This document shows positions 39,268-51,345 of a stretch of DNA of 64,000 nt, piece after piece. The notes beneath the pieces are model-generated. The model searched no databases and was not told the origin of the DNA. It saw only the letters and a list, made by a program, of their open reading frames with translations. The DNA is from Thereva unica. Its lineage: Eukaryota > Arthropoda > Insecta > Diptera > Therevidae. Where the stretch lies: positions 84,184,070 through 84,248,069 of the forward strand of contig OX465282.1 of assembly GCA_949987705.1 (NCBI GenBank). Reading direction: 5' to 3'. The translations under genes were made by a program, and so were the position numbers. Every line of letters begins with the position of its first letter. Position 1 is the first letter of the stretch.

Positions 39268-39335
39268 AAATACGCTTTTATTTTAAAATGAACTAAAAAG
39301 TAAAAAATAATTTTGAATGTAGAGTTTTTATTGCT
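39268..39335. repeat. Dispersed repeat, inverted match to 2890-2960
   Basis: See the entry at 2890-2960. The shared segment contains AAAAATAATTTTGAATGTAG on this strand. Confidence 0.6.
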
Positions 39336-39429
39336 CCAGTGGAGATAACATACACACATTTCGAAATGTAAAAAAGCGAAACGAAAAGTTTCAGAATTAA
39401 TATAATAAGATAGGCAAAGATAGGTATTC

Positions 39430-39750
39430 AATTTTTTCTGTGTCACCATGTGCGTTTTTAGGCTTCAGGAGAGGTGAGCGCCACGAGCGAAGTTCTGCAC
39501 AGGGCGTCTTCGCCATAGCAAAACCTATGCAGACAATTCTGATTATGTTTGGCTAGGAGTCTATTGTGCCGTAGTACACAAAACAAAACGGGGTTTTAGA
39601 GAATATATGTATACAAGTATTTTACTCAAAGGAATTATTGTAAAAAGGATGGAGCTTTCTATTTAAACTTTTATAATTGCGCACATTTTCTTCGCACAAA
39701 ATCTCTTAAGTTCATTTTTTATGCATGTATGTATGAGTTTTCCTAGTCAT
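39430..39750. repeat. Helitron-like repeat related to 4200-4537
   Basis: It shares GAAGTTCTGCACAGGGCG and ATATGGCTAGGTGTCT-like sequence (here ATGTTTGGCTAGGAGTCT) with the left-edge copy. It ends near TTTTCCTAGTCAT, again close to a CTAGT. The two copies are clearly related but diverged. Confidence 0.5.
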
Positions 39751-40739
39751 ATCACAATTACACCCAAACGTTTTACACCACCCACAAATTTATTAATTTC
39801 AACTCAAAAATTAAAATTGTAAATTATGATGAAACAACATTGTTAATTGTCAATTAAATAGCTCAACAGAGACAAAATGTAATCCCAAACAAACTAATCC
39901 AAGAACACAGTATACAAGCACAAAATTTAGAACTTTCCGCATTTAATTTTTTGGTCGGCAAAGATGTAACCGAATGAAATATGCCCAATTAATCATCTAA
40001 GGGCGTGATAAATTGGAGCTGTACAGTGGCTTTGAAGCTTGTCAGAATGTTTGGATTCACAAGATATATTTTTAGATAAAAAAAATGGAGGGTTTTTTAT
40101 ATACAAGGAAAATATTTTAAAAAAATGAAAAAGAGTTCTAGATTTTTGATTTAGATTTAGATTTTTGTGGTAGGAATGTTTAGTGGAACCTGAGACAGTT
40201 GTTATACTTAGCTTTTTTTTTATTATAACCTTGGTGTATATTGGGTGTATAATTTTTGGACTTTGAAAGTGAATTTCAAGGATTACAATATTACCACAAG
40301 TAAATTACACTAGAAAGGTAAAAAAAGGTCGTGTTAATGAACCTGAAAATTTATATTTTGGAAGCTTTATATTTTTGATAGAGGATTTTTCCGATTTTGA
40401 GAATTCATTTTTAAATTACAGGAAAAACATTGTTTTGCTATTTTAATACTGATAGATTTTAATAAATTTATAAAACTTAGCAACAAATTAAGAAGGCTTT
40501 ATAAAAAAAAAGAATTTTATTTAATTTTTGTTTTAATGTGTGAACCAGGCGAGAACTCTGTATTTGAACCACCAGCACTCTGCAAAGTTTTTTCCGAGAT
40601 CTCAATGTCATACAATGCCTCACATCCTTATTCGTCATTCTAAACTAGTGGGTCTTTAATTTACAGCTTTGCAATGAGCATACATAATCTATGATTCAAT
40701 AAACAAACATTATGAAGTAAAAGTATGCTCAGCAAAAAA
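39751..40739. other. No gene recognised
   Basis: AT-rich sequence without ORFs of note or recognisable repeat termini. Confidence 0.5.
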
Positions 40740-41860
40740 AAGTGACGCTAGTGACCCCGCTAACTACCGCCCAATAGCAATTACTTTTATTCTATCCAAA
40801 GTGATGGAGACAATAATAAACAAGACGCTTCTGAGATATTTTGAGCGCCACCAAATATTAGATGACAAGGAATACTCTACTGGCGACTTCCTTGTTTGCC
40901 TAACAGAGCACCTCAACCAAAGTATACACCGATTTGGTGAATTTGGGCTAGTTGCTCTAGATAACTCCAAAGCTTTTGATAGAATATGGCACCCCCCTCT
41001 GTTAACTAAACTCTAAGCTATTAGTATTGACTTCGTTCTAAAGAACAGGATTAAGAACTTCATTTCTGGCCGTTCAATCAAGGTAGTATTGGATGGCGCC
41101 GAATCCGACCCCCACACCGTCTCCGCAGGTGATCCCCAGGGCTCAATTCTGTCACCAGTTCTCTTCCTAGTTATTTTTTATTTTATGACCTGCTCTCAGT
41201 CCTCTCCAACTCACTCTGACGTCGACGGTACTCCACATTACTCCAATGGCTACGATACTGTAAGACAAGCACGCGCCAGACCTGGTCTGCATTATCTTTA
41301 ATTCATGTCCAATTCAATCAACAGAGACACCGAACTAATTCCTGATTGGGGCCTCAAGAACCATGTCGAATTTAATGCATTAAAAACGAAGTACTGTCCA
41401 ATACACTTGCACCGACCCTCCTTTTACTTCAGTGGACAATAAGATCCTAATGGCAGAACCGTCTCTAAATATCCTAGGCCGAAGAATAAATTGCTGCGCT
41501 AGAATAACCAAATATTCCAAATTGCTAAAAAAGCATCACCGTGCCTAATACTCCTTAAAAGATGCAAATTTCTAATTCCGCGTCGGCCAGGGCTACAATC
41601 TACAAGTCCTACATTCGTCCCCGCTTCGAATACAACTCGTATAACGGCAACTCGAGAAACATCTTAGCTTGGCTGTACAAGGTGCAAAACCGCGCTTTCA
41701 AATTTATTGGTGTTAGCGCCATTTGCTCTTGAACTGATTAAGCCACCGTAGGAATGTAGCATCTCTTGCAAAATTTTACCGTTTTAACCACAACGACTGC
41801 TCTACTGAAATAAGTAACCTTATTCCTCCACAGCAACATTTCTCCCGCAACACAAGACTT
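40740..41860 (+). pseudogene. Decayed copy of non-LTR family A
   Basis: It aligns collinearly with 1120-2270: ANYRPIAITFILSKVMETII, STGDFLVCLTEHLNQSI, ALDNSKAFDRIWHPPLL, ISGRSIKVVLDGAESD, then GDPQGSILSPVLF. The catalytic aspartates have been lost and there are many stops and frameshifts. It ends at about 41853, where the T-rich 3' region of a minus-strand LINE begins. Confidence 0.8.
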
Positions 41861-41980
41861 ACACAAGATTCACATCTTTTAGAGTACATACAGGAATTAC
41901 AACAACAGAAAGGATTTACCAAGGAAAAAACTTAAAATAAGATTTCAAAATTACAATTAAATTAAATTACAATTACATTA

Positions 41981-42908
41981 ATGCCCGATTCCACAGTGAA
42001 AGCTTAAACCTCGAAATTGAGTTAACTTCCGCTTAAATGTTTTTGGTGTTCCACAGTGGAGGTTTTTCTCTTAAACTGAGCTCAAATATCGCGTTAGCTT
42101 AAGCTGCCAAATTTGAGCGCTTAACTTTAAGCCGTGAGGCTTATCGTTGAGAAATGTCAATTTTGTGTGAGAAGTGATTGCTTTGGTTGTTTGATTCTAT
42201 TCCGGCTTGTTTAAATTAATTAATTTTTGGAGTTGCGATTAATTAAGGACAATGGATGGTGATTTAGATGATATTATTGATGCTACTGATGAAGAATACT
42301 ATTACATAGTTATTCGTGTATTATTCGTGTAAGGAGATTTCATACCAATTGTAAAAAGAAGAAAACATTCTACTAAAAAGCATGCCGTGCAGAGTGCGGA
42401 TAAAAGGCTGCAGTGTGCTACTCCAAAGATCGCGACATATTTGCTTTACCGCCCTGCTGAAAATGTACCTCATAGTCTTATAGCAGATGCGACACATCCA
42501 ACCCAATAATTAATACGGAAAACTTATACCTTTCCGGGGGTGGACGGAAGGTATTTCAGTCAAAATACCAAAAAAGGGGGACATAACGATATGAGAAAAC
42601 TGTAGAGGCACCTGTCTATTATTTACTTTGGTAGCCAAATGCAAGAGAGCCTTATTTTTTTCACAAATTCTTACATACATATAAACATAAACAGTTAAAA
42701 ATCACATAATTCATTTACCAAGAGCAAAAATTTCACAAAATATGACAACTGACTCGACCACAGTGGCCTACAAAATTCAATGAACTAAGTTTAGCTGAAC
42801 TGAACACAAAAACAAACTGTGAAACGATTTCGAATTGAGCTAAAGCTTAAACTAACTGTTCAGGTTTAGCTGAGCGAAAGCTTAAACCGACACTGTGAAA
42901 CCGGGCAT
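41981..42908. mobile_element. Harbinger-like TIR element
   Basis: The ends ATGCCCGATTCCACAGTG and, reversed from the right, ATGCCCGGTTTCACAGTG are inverted. They are flanked by TTA on the left and AAA on the right (a decayed 3-bp duplication). Internal CTTAAAC/GTTTAAG motifs repeat near both ends. A short acidic start (MDGDLDDIIDATDEEYY at 42252) resembles Harbinger transposase N-termini. About 42530-42650 contains a scrap of LINE RT (PKKGD, CRGTCLL in shifting frames). Confidence 0.6.
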
Positions 42909-42971
42909 AAAACTAAAATTAAAATAAAATTAAAGCAAAAATAAAAGAAGAAAATTAAGAATGAAATACAG

Positions 42972-44597
42972 CAGTGGTTCCCAAACTTTATTTCGTACGG
43001 AACCTTGCTACAATGTATAAAATTTGGCGGAACCAAACGATGAAAAAATAAAATAATATATGATATATGTAAAACGTTGTTATTAGCTCGCTTTCTTGTC
43101 TGTCTGTTTGTCCGGTACATATCTTGCAATCGATTGAATACTTCCGGTTACCCGATCAACCTTGAAATTTTGCACACAACTTCAGCCCCGATGACAATGA
43201 AATATGGTATATTCATTATATCTTTAGATCCATGGCGGCAGTCTCAACAGGGTGGATTGAAATATTCTTCACAACCCTTCGACATGGATATCAAATAAAA
43301 GGGTATGACAAGTAGAACACCATACGCAATATAGTATACTCAATATATCGTTTGGCCCATGGCAGCCATCTCAAGACGGCGGATTACCATTTTCTTCACA
43401 ACCCCCTCGACATGGGAATATGGAATGGAAGCCAAAATGTTACGCGGCGTAACGTAGACCAAATTTCAAGGAAGAAGGGCCACTCGCACTTTCTGATTAG
43501 CAAGAATGCGTTAAACGGCCTGCGCAGCGCCAGTGAGTCTGCGAATGTATTTGCGCTTCGGCGCTGGTGACACGGAACCAAAGCCTTCTACATTTACAAG
43601 CCATGCTGTAGGTGTGGGTAAGTAGTTGTATGAAGTCCCAACCAAGATTCGTGAAATGTCAAAATCCCATTAAAAGCAAGGGAAATAAGTTTTCGTGGCG
43701 CGGTTGCGATTACGATTTTATTAAAAATAAGAGTTATAAGAGTTATTTTAACAAAATAAAAAACGTGCAAAAGTGCAAAAAGTGTCCAGAATAAGTGTCA
43801 TAAGTGAGCAATTTAAATATGTTACTAATAGGACTCATTTGGGGGAATTATGTTGGTCATGGAGCAACAAAAGATCAAAATCCCATTTATAACGAGGGAC
43901 ACAAGTGTTTCGTGCTGCGGAAATGAAAGTGCCGTGTTTTTTGTTAAAAGCAATAGTTTTTTTTAAAAAGATAAAACGAACATAATTTCAATTTGCCGCG
44001 GTATTTGCAGTTATAACAAAATTTTCGTTTGGGCGTTCATTGTTACATACACTACATGCTCAAGGATGGAAAAGGGACTAAATATTTATATTTTTATTTG
44101 ATTCTAAATATCTATATTTTTATTTGATTAAATTGTTAAAGGAAAAGGATAAAATGAAGATAAGTTGAAATTGATAGTTTGCTAAACATTCCCAAATATT
44201 TGTTTAAGTTTCAGGTGCAGCATTTGCTGAACGAAAAAGAAAAGGTGAACGAGAAATAACGAACTAGATGCCTTAATGTCCATAATTTACTCCAAGTGCA
44301 GTTATACTTATTATTTACATTATTAACACAATTTTTGTAAAATGTATTAAATAAATGTAACAATTAATGTCCACAACGCTTGCTTTTATTTGTTAAAAGA
44401 CGATTAATTTATTCTAAATAAAAGCACATAACCACACTCCACACTGTTTGACAGCTAAATTGAAGTCCTATTATGCTTTCAATGTGAGTGTGAGATTTCT
44501 TTGTGCATGGCTTGTAAATATAGAAGGCTTTGCACGGAACCCTAAAATTTTTTCGTGGAACCGTAAGGTTCCGCGGAACCCACTTTGGGAATCACTG
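42972..44597. mobile_element. hAT element with perfect 8-bp target duplication
   Basis: The termini are CAGTGGTTCCCAAACTTT on the left and CAGTGATTCCCAAAGTGGG reversed from the right. The octamer AAATACAG is present on both sides (42964-42971 and 44598-44605). No transposase remains. The interior carries the dispersed ATATCAAATAAAAGGG repeat (43100-43430) and a nested foldback element (43580-44532). Confidence 0.9.
43580..44532. mobile_element. Foldback element (copy 2) with 9-bp duplication
   Basis: The termini AAAGCCTTCTACATTTACAA and CAAAGCCTTCTATATTTACA (reversed from the right) are closely related to those of 8679-9834. The nonamer CACGGAACC lies on both sides (43571-43579 and 44533-44541). 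The interior has a pair of related segments, AAAATCCCATTAAAAGCAAG and AAAATCCCATTTATAACGAG (about 43660 and 43878). It has no ORF of note. Confidence 0.7.
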
Positions 44598-44607
44598 AAA
44601 TACAGAA

Positions 44608-45066
44608 TTAAGTAAAAAGAAAGAAGTAGGAAAGTGAAGAAAGAGAGATAAAGAAAGCTAGTGAGACGAAGAAGATAGAAAAATAGATGCAGGTTTTTTG
44701 AATACTGTGGCCGTGCTCATCCTGAATGTGACTAGGAAGATTATTCCAGATTCTAAGAGTATATACAAAGAAGGAACGACTACCAATTAGGGAAGTATGG
44801 GCAGGAATCAGGAATTTGATGGATCTCAAGGATTGCAGAGGAAGAAGGAAGTTAGCAAGGTAGCAGGGACTTTTGGAATAAAAGACCTTATGCAAGAGAA
44901 GTAGAGCCATGAGATCAAGGAATTTCAAGAGGTCACAACCCAGTAGGGAATTTTGGACACCCGACACATGATCAGACCTTCTCATATGAAAAATGAACCT
45001 AATGCAATCATTAAATGCCACTTTAAGACGCTGACGGCAGGATGAGTCGAAGGAAATATACACCAA
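44608..45066 (-). pseudogene. C-terminal part of the minus-strand LINE protein
   Basis: It encodes RQRLKVAFNDCIRFIFHMRR, LLGCDLLKFLDLMALLLLHK, and SFFVYTLRIWNNLPSHIQ, the usual LINE C-terminal WNxLP segment. It is one frame off from the RT part (frameshift near 45060). Confidence 0.75.
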
Positions 45067-46676
45067 CGAGCCCCATACAGAAAATAGGGAACAACAAGTG
45101 ATTTGATGAGTTTAGCTCGAATAGGCGAAGATAACAGACTTCCATGTAGCCGCAATTTACGAAGAGTGCCATAGATTTTAGAGAGCATCAACGAGACATG
45201 ATTACAGCAGGAAAGTTTGGAATTGACAACAATGCCCAGGTTTTTGGCACATTCAACAATTGGTAGAGGAACATTATCAAGTAAAATAGGCGGGAAACCA
45301 TCCAGGGACAGCGAGCAACGACTAAGGAAAAGTACTTGTGATTTAATTGGATTTAGTTTAAGGAAATTACTAGAACTCCACTCATTAATTTGAGATAGGG
45401 TTCTATTGAGTTTAGAGACACAGTACTCAATCTGATGAGGCGGACACGAGATATGTATATAGCTGAAGGTCATCAGCATAGAGATGAAAAGAACAGTGAT
45501 GGATAACGGATGGAAGATCATTAATATAAAGGGAGAAAAAAAAGGACCAAGAACCGAACCCTGAGGCACACCTGCAGGTACTCTAAGGAAAGAGGATACC
45601 ACATTATTGTTCCGAACACACTGAAGCCTATTAGTGAGAAGAGAAGAAAAAAGACGAACAAAAGAAGAAGAGAAGTGATACCGTTGACTAAGTTTATGAA
45701 GGAGATGCGAGTGAACCACAGAGTCAAACGCCTTGGAGAAATGAAGAAGAACTAGTACTGCAATATCACCTCGATCAAGAGCGGAACGAAGATCAGTCGT
45801 TACCTTCAGTATAGCAGTTTCGCAACTGTGGAATTTACGGAAGCCAGATTGGAGATTAGAAACGAAATTATTAGAAACAAGATATCGAATGACTTTAGTG
45901 AATACAATTTTATCAAAGACTTTAGCTAAAAAGGGAAGAATACTAATAGGTCGAAAATCAGACAAATCAGCAGGGAAGGGCTTTTTAGGTACAGGAGTCA
46001 CTAAGGCTTTTTTCCATAGTAAAGGGACTTGGGAGGTTGTCAGGCAATAATTAAGAATATGCGTGATAATTTCAACAATTAAAGGGGAGAGAATCTTAAG
46101 AAAGCGAGGAGAAATTCCATCATAACCAATGCTGTTGGACGAAATGGAAAGCAGTATTCCAAGTACTTCACGTGAGTCAACACAACGAAAATTAAAACCA
46201 TCAAAACATAGAGCATTGGAGAAAGGGGACCAAGAAGAGGAAGACAATGAGGAATTGGGAGGGGATTGAATGAAGGATGCATTGAGTGAGTTTACATCTA
46301 CATCATAAGAGTTAAGTTCAGAGGAATGAATGCCTAGAGAACGGAGATTAGACCAAAGTTGCTTAGTGGACAGGGCAGGATCAAGTTTCCGGGAGTAAAA
46401 TTCACGCTTGGCCGATTTGACTTTGTTATCAATTAAATTGCGAAGATTTTTGTATTCACGAAGGAAGCTCAGGATCCTCGTTCTGCGATAACGTCTATAC
46501 AAGAACTCACGCTCAACAATCAAGTTGCGAATTTCGTAAGAAAACCAAGGACAAGATGGAGTTTTACAACGTCTTCTTGTAACTAAAGGGACACATTGAT
46601 TAAATAGAGACTGAGTGAAAGAATTAAACAGATCGACTTTGGTGTCTACGCAGGTTGTATTATAGATACAGCCCAA
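44982..46676 (-). pseudogene. Reverse transcriptase of the minus-strand LINE
   Basis: It encodes FDGFNFRCVDSREVLGILLS, then SSNSIGYDGISPRFLK, FRPISILPFLAKVFDKIVF, LQSGFRKFHSCETAILK, LLHFSKAFDSVVHSHLL and PAGVPQGSVLGP. The catalytic YADD box falls in another frame (frameshift near 45525-45560). The motif style (RPISILP, SGFRxxHSCETA) is that of CR1/Jockey-group elements different from the CR1-type copy at 25-29 kb. Confidence 0.8.
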
Positions 46677-47501
46677 GGTATAGACGAAGAAGCTTCAGAA
46701 AGGCGAGTAAAATTGATGTTATTGAAGTCACGATACGAAGAAAAGGCAGGCAAGGAGGAGGAAGGGTAAAAAGTAAAACGAAGCGAGAGGAAGAGAATAT
46801 CGTGATCAAAGAAGCTGGGGGAGAAATATGGTTATGTTTTAACACTGAGTTGGTGGAGGTAGCAGTGAGTACATCAAGGAGCGATGGATTATGGCAGTTT
46901 AAAAATGTGGGCAGTTGATTTAGAATACGTAGATCCAATGACCCCAAGAAGTACTTGAGTGTATTCGCACGTTCATTAGCCTTCAGTAAATCAACATTAA
47001 AGTCACCAGCAGCAATTATATTATCGTAATGACGGGAAAGCCTAGAGACAAGATCAAAAAAGTTACCAGCAACATCAGGAGTAAACACATTAGGTGGACA
47101 GTAGACACAATAACACATTTGTCATGGGATGATTTTATTTCTACTGCTATAAATTCAAATTGTGAGCCAGTGGACTGGCCCACTACTTTTGAGGAGAGAG
47201 AGGAGGTAACATAAATAGCAACACCACCCCCTGTATGACCCAAGCGATCATTTCGATGCAAAGAAAAAGTAGGCAAGGAAACATAAGAATTTGGGATTTC
47301 TGGTTTAAGCCACGTCTCATTGACTACAATAACATGCAATTTAGTGTTATCAAAAATGTATCTCAGTTCATCTATTTTATTCCTCAAACTTCTTGCATCA
47401 GGTATCCGCCCGACAGGCCTTGGCATGCAGCTGACGTCAGGAGTCCGTACAGACATACAGGCAAAGACGACAGTTGTTTGTTCAAGTGTAAAAATGTTCA
47501 T
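46660..47501 (-). pseudogene. Endonuclease domain of the minus-strand LINE
   Basis: Two overlapping frames: 47501-47016 with SLRNKIDELRYIF, LHVIVVNETWLKPEIPNS and GHTGGGVAIYV; and 47118-46660 with YDNIIAAGDFNVDLLKANE and LDVLTATSTNSVL. A frameshift lies between about 47030 and 47118. The NETWL and GDFN boxes define an APE-type endonuclease. Confidence 0.75.
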
Positions 47502-47845
47502 GGTCTCAACGAAAACTTTAAAGTCACAAACAGATTGGTGACTGGGAAACCTTTAAAATACACGAACCACCATATTTGTTCACACAATGGGCAGGCGACG
47601 TGAAGAAATTGAATGTATGGGGAATACTCTCGCAGACGGCCGCTTCCGCGCCAATATGTTTGTGCGGCTACAGACTCACGGAGTGAATCTGCGCGAACAA
47701 TCGCGAATGCGAGTGTGGATGATTTTTCGCGCCTAGTTCGCGCCTTGGTTTCAGGTCCAACTGGATACGGCGTGAATTTATGCCTTAAATACACGACTCG
47801 AGACTGAATAGAAGTTCAGATCTTCAACTACAGGAATCGCACTTG
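47502..47845 (-). other. 5' region of the minus-strand LINE
   Basis: The 98-codon minus-strand ORF at 47794-47498 lies in the presumed 5' UTR/ORF1 region and has no recognisable domain. GGATACGGCGTGAATT and GAAGTTCAGATCTTC near 47763-47824 recur at 63390-63450, so this segment belongs to the element and not to unique DNA. Confidence 0.5.
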
Positions 47846-47939
47846 TCGAATTGTAGCGCAATGGAATTCTAGTATGAATACTTACGTTTTGGTAGTTGTG
47901 TGTCCATTACAAGTAGTAAAGAGAGTGAAATAGTGTTAA

Positions 47940-48030
47940 TACTAGAGATTTTTTAAAATTTGAAAAATCTCACGTGAAAATAAGGGGAAGGGGAGGGGGT
48001 CGAGCCAAATCTCACGACATCTTACCATCA
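47940..48030 (+). repeat. Terminal-like repeat with AAATCTCACGTG, inverted match to 56180-56270
   Basis: GAAAAATCTCACGTGA, a G-rich stretch, then GTCGAGCCAAATCTCA match the reverse complement of 56185-56265. They are two copies of one repeat family in opposite orientation. Confidence 0.6.
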
Positions 48031-48620
48031 ATCGGTCGCATGCACCTTAATAAAAAAAAGTAGATTTCATAGAAATGAAAATTAACATGGTCCAATGTTT
48101 CATCAACAAACCAAGTCTTTGCAATTAAATAATGCTTTTTACGATATGAAATAAAAATAATGTTTTTTTGCAACAATCGAACCACGAAGCCATAAGATCA
48201 TTTGCGGTGGTAAATTTTCATCTCAAATACTTTTTGTTATTATCTCCATCTCCGCCTTTCGAAGACCCGATTAAATTTTTAATATTAAATTTCGTGTCTT
48301 TGTAGTACCCTGCAGGCGATTTCATGAAAAGATTTTACAAATTTATGGCCGCGGAACATGCAAATGGAACAAGTGATTGTGTGAAAAATTAAGTGCTCTT
48401 TGTGAATACCAAAATCTCTGGAAATTATCATTTTATTGATAGAGAGAATGCTTGTTGAACAATGCAAATATGATCATGGTCACTTCAAGAAGAAAAACAA
48501 GTGAATAAAAAAGGAGATGTTGCGGAATTAGAAAAATACTTCTATTTTATAATTAATTCATACTAATTTAGTATACTAGTCTGCTAAAGAATAATAGTCC
48601 AGTTCAATTAGGAATTGCAA
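48031..48620. other. No gene recognised
   Basis: AT-rich DNA between two repeats; short ORFs only. Confidence 0.5.
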
Positions 48621-48621
48621 T

Positions 48622-49676
48622 TGCATTTTACGATGTACGAATTTTTTTTTGGCATTTGTTCGGGTACATCTGACAATAATAAAACCAAATTTGTGGGGTC
48701 GTAGTTTGTTGGGAAAAGTCGCCATCTTGTAAAAGAGGGTGAGGCTGTTTATAACAAATAACTGGATTGCATGCAATGATAGCTGAAAATTATCAATGGC
48801 AATTATCTACAAAATGAGCAATTACTACGTTGGTTGAACAGCAAAAAAGAAAGCTGTTATGTTGGCGTTGAAAACAATGATCCTCAGCTACTATTTCCCA
48901 TTACTATAATTTTCCAAAATTGTTAATTAAATAAAAATATAGATAACTCCACACTTTACATAAAATTCTTATTCATCCGAGCCGTGAAACTGGCTGGAAT
49001 CGAGTTATTCATCGAGAAGTATCGTAAGTTTCGCGGTTGACTTTTCACCCGCTATGTCGCGGACATGAAACGACATGGAGTTTCGGTCAATAACCCATTT
49101 GAAAAATATTTTAATGCCCGTATTTTTGCTGTTTACTACTTTTTCATATAAGCAGCCGTTAACGAGATATTAAGCAAAAATGGCGTTATCAGTTATTATT
49201 TCAGGCAAGTGCAGTGCGAACTTTGGCGTTGGATTGCTCGCAAACTATGTATATAAGCGAGAACGACGACCAAGGGCTCATTCTAAAGATAATTACTTGC
49301 ACGTTTTTTAGTGGGCATTAACCTAGACAAATTAATATCTTACGAGTTAATCACAAAAAAACTGCATTCAACACCAACCAAATGAGGTTGAACTTTGAGC
49401 GGCCATAACTGTGAGCCAAATCAACTTACAGACCTCGTTGTAGATAGCTCATTTTGTAGATAATTTTATTCTCCAACACCTTGCCATTGGCCATTTTCAG
49501 CTATCATTATGTTATAAACTACCTCTAGTTATATGTTATAAACTACCTCTCCCTCCTTTTCAAGATGGCGGCTTTTCCCAACACACTACGACCCCACAAA
49601 CTTGGTTTTATCATTGTCAGTGATGTACCCGAGCAAACGCCAAAAAAAAAAATTCGTACTATACATTGTAAAATGC
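48622..49676. mobile_element. Element with about 210-bp terminal inverted repeats
   Basis: 48622-48835 and 49440-49676 are inverted copies of each other, for example GACCCCACAAACTTGG on the right and CCAAATTTGTGGGGTC on the left, both with a CAAGATGGCG neighbourhood. The ends read TGCATTTTACGATGTACG and GGCATTTTACAATGTA (reversed). The centre (about 48836-49439) has no gene. No clear target duplication was identified. Confidence 0.7.
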
Positions 49677-49680
49677 CCTT

Positions 49681-50105
49681 TTTCTACTTTCACTCGACTA
49701 TAATATCAATTCGTAAAATATTTTTGGATGAAACAGTCAGTGTCAAAAGCTGGTATACACCGAACATTTCCTACATCTAAGGTGAGAAACCCCTAAGTAG
49801 CAAATAATAATGGGAATATTTTGGAGAAAAAGTACACCTTGGATATCGATTTTTAGTTAGTTGTTATAATAAAATAAAAAATGAAGTGGTTCAGGTGGTG
49901 GAAAAGAAGAAAGATCCAAAAAGATACAGTGAAAAGTTAGTAGACAAATAGAAAATAACCAATTGTTCTTCTAGGTATACATGGAGTCCTGTCACAGCTT
50001 GTACAACGGGTTATGTGTTAGAGTATACACAAAAAATGATCGCCAGAAAACATAAAAAGGTGGTCTATCTCTGCCCGTTTTTAAGCTTTTTCAATTTCGT
50101 TGTTA
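49681..50105. other. No gene recognised
   Basis: AT-rich stretch without ORFs or recognisable repeats. Confidence 0.5.
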
Positions 50106-50109
50106 GGAA

Positions 50110-50720
50110 AAAGGTGTAGTTTCTTCTTCTTATTTGATCCGTTAGCTGGCGGTCTGAGAGAGACGTCTCCGCAACGGATACGCTGCTGTCGGTGCCGCTG
50201 GCTCACAAACTCTATTCATCATTCGTTTCCATTCTTGCCGGTTTTTGGCGACGTCTCGAGAATCGGTTACTGATAAATCGTTGATCCTTTAGGTCATCCT
50301 CGACATTCTTTAGCCAAGTTTTCTTCGGTGCCTTTTCGGATTCTCCAGTCTGCGGAACGGTCTCGCCAGAGAAGTTTACATGGCAAGCGGTTATCATCTA
50401 TTCGGAAAACATGTCCAAATCATCGTAGTCGACGTTTTTGCATTTCTTCTTCGATCAGTGTCTGCTGAACGCATATTTGTCTGTCTCGTTTCAAAGACGA
50501 GGATCTGCCTCAAGCATCGCATTTGGAAGACCTAGTGTCCACGTTTCAGATCCATAAAGAAGAATCGAAAGGATCAACGTTCGGTAAAGGCGTACTTTTG
50601 TTTTGATGAAATTATTGGTTCGTTTCCATATGCACGGACGGGCGAATTTTACGATCAGCTCCAATATACGCTGGATATAATGTAGGTACCTCGAACCCAA
50701 TTAATAATACTCTCGCCCAT
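50110..50720 (-). pseudogene. RTE-like C-terminal region, minus strand
   Basis: On the minus strand: KVRLYRTLILSILLYGSETW, a gap, then RRLRFGHVFRIDDNRLPCKL-type and a K/R-rich end, in several frames. This is the post-RT tail and 3' end of an RTE-like element. Confidence 0.7.
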
Positions 50721-50799
50721 CGGGCGAGTTTCAAATGGCATCATCCAACAAAATTTCGCAATACCGAAGAAAGGCAATTTTCGGAGTCTATTGTGGAGT

Positions 50800-51345
50800 G
50801 CGCTATGGAGTTGTGCCCACCTATCCGTAAACGGACGCAGCCAAAGATCTCGGACAGCTGTCTGGACCTCGAACGACTAGCGGAAGCGAATGAAACATAA
50901 AGAAGTTCGACATTGAACAAAGAAGTTCGACAGAAAGTGCAATCGGAACGAGAAACGTACTGAAATAACGTTGCGGCCGAAGAAGAAGCGGCGTCGAGGC
51001 GCGAGTACCGGACGCTGTTCCAGACAATCCGGCGGTTAGACGGCAAAACAACATCAACAAACGGCAACATCAAAAAATTGGATGGAACTTTCGTGTCTTA
51101 TCCCCATGAGCGCCTGCAGCGGTTGAGGGAATTCTTCCACCAGCTGGTCAACCAAGATCCGCCACAAGGTCCAGCAGCAGAACCGCCAATTATCGAACAG
51201 CCGACGAATCAGTTTCTCGATACCGAACCGACAATTATCGAGGTGAAGACGGCAATCAAATCGCTGAAAAATGGAAAAGTGCCGGGAATAGGCCAAGTAA
51301 CCGCCAAACTTCGGGATTTCCGCAAGCGTGCTTAGGAAGGGTTCA
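50800..51345 (+). pseudogene. RTE-like fragment upstream of the RT domain, plus strand
   Basis: It encodes (frames shift) LDGTFVSYPHERLQRLREFF, a proline-rich linker, then EVKTAIKSLKNGKVPG, the beginning of the RT domain. It is cut by the R1-like fragment at about 51345. A matching RTE tail resumes at 53967. Confidence 0.65.

Larger units (their letters stand above)
41865..47845 (-). mobile_element. Broken minus-strand non-LTR retrotransposon with two insertions
   Basis: Read on the minus strand: a 5' region (47845-47502), endonuclease (47501-46700), reverse transcriptase (46676-45450), C-terminal part (45066-44608), then a 3' region. The 3' region is interrupted by a hAT (42972-44597) and a Harbinger-like element (41981-42908). 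At least three frameshifts break the coding region. A piece of the same 5' region recurs at 63330-63455. Confidence 0.75.
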
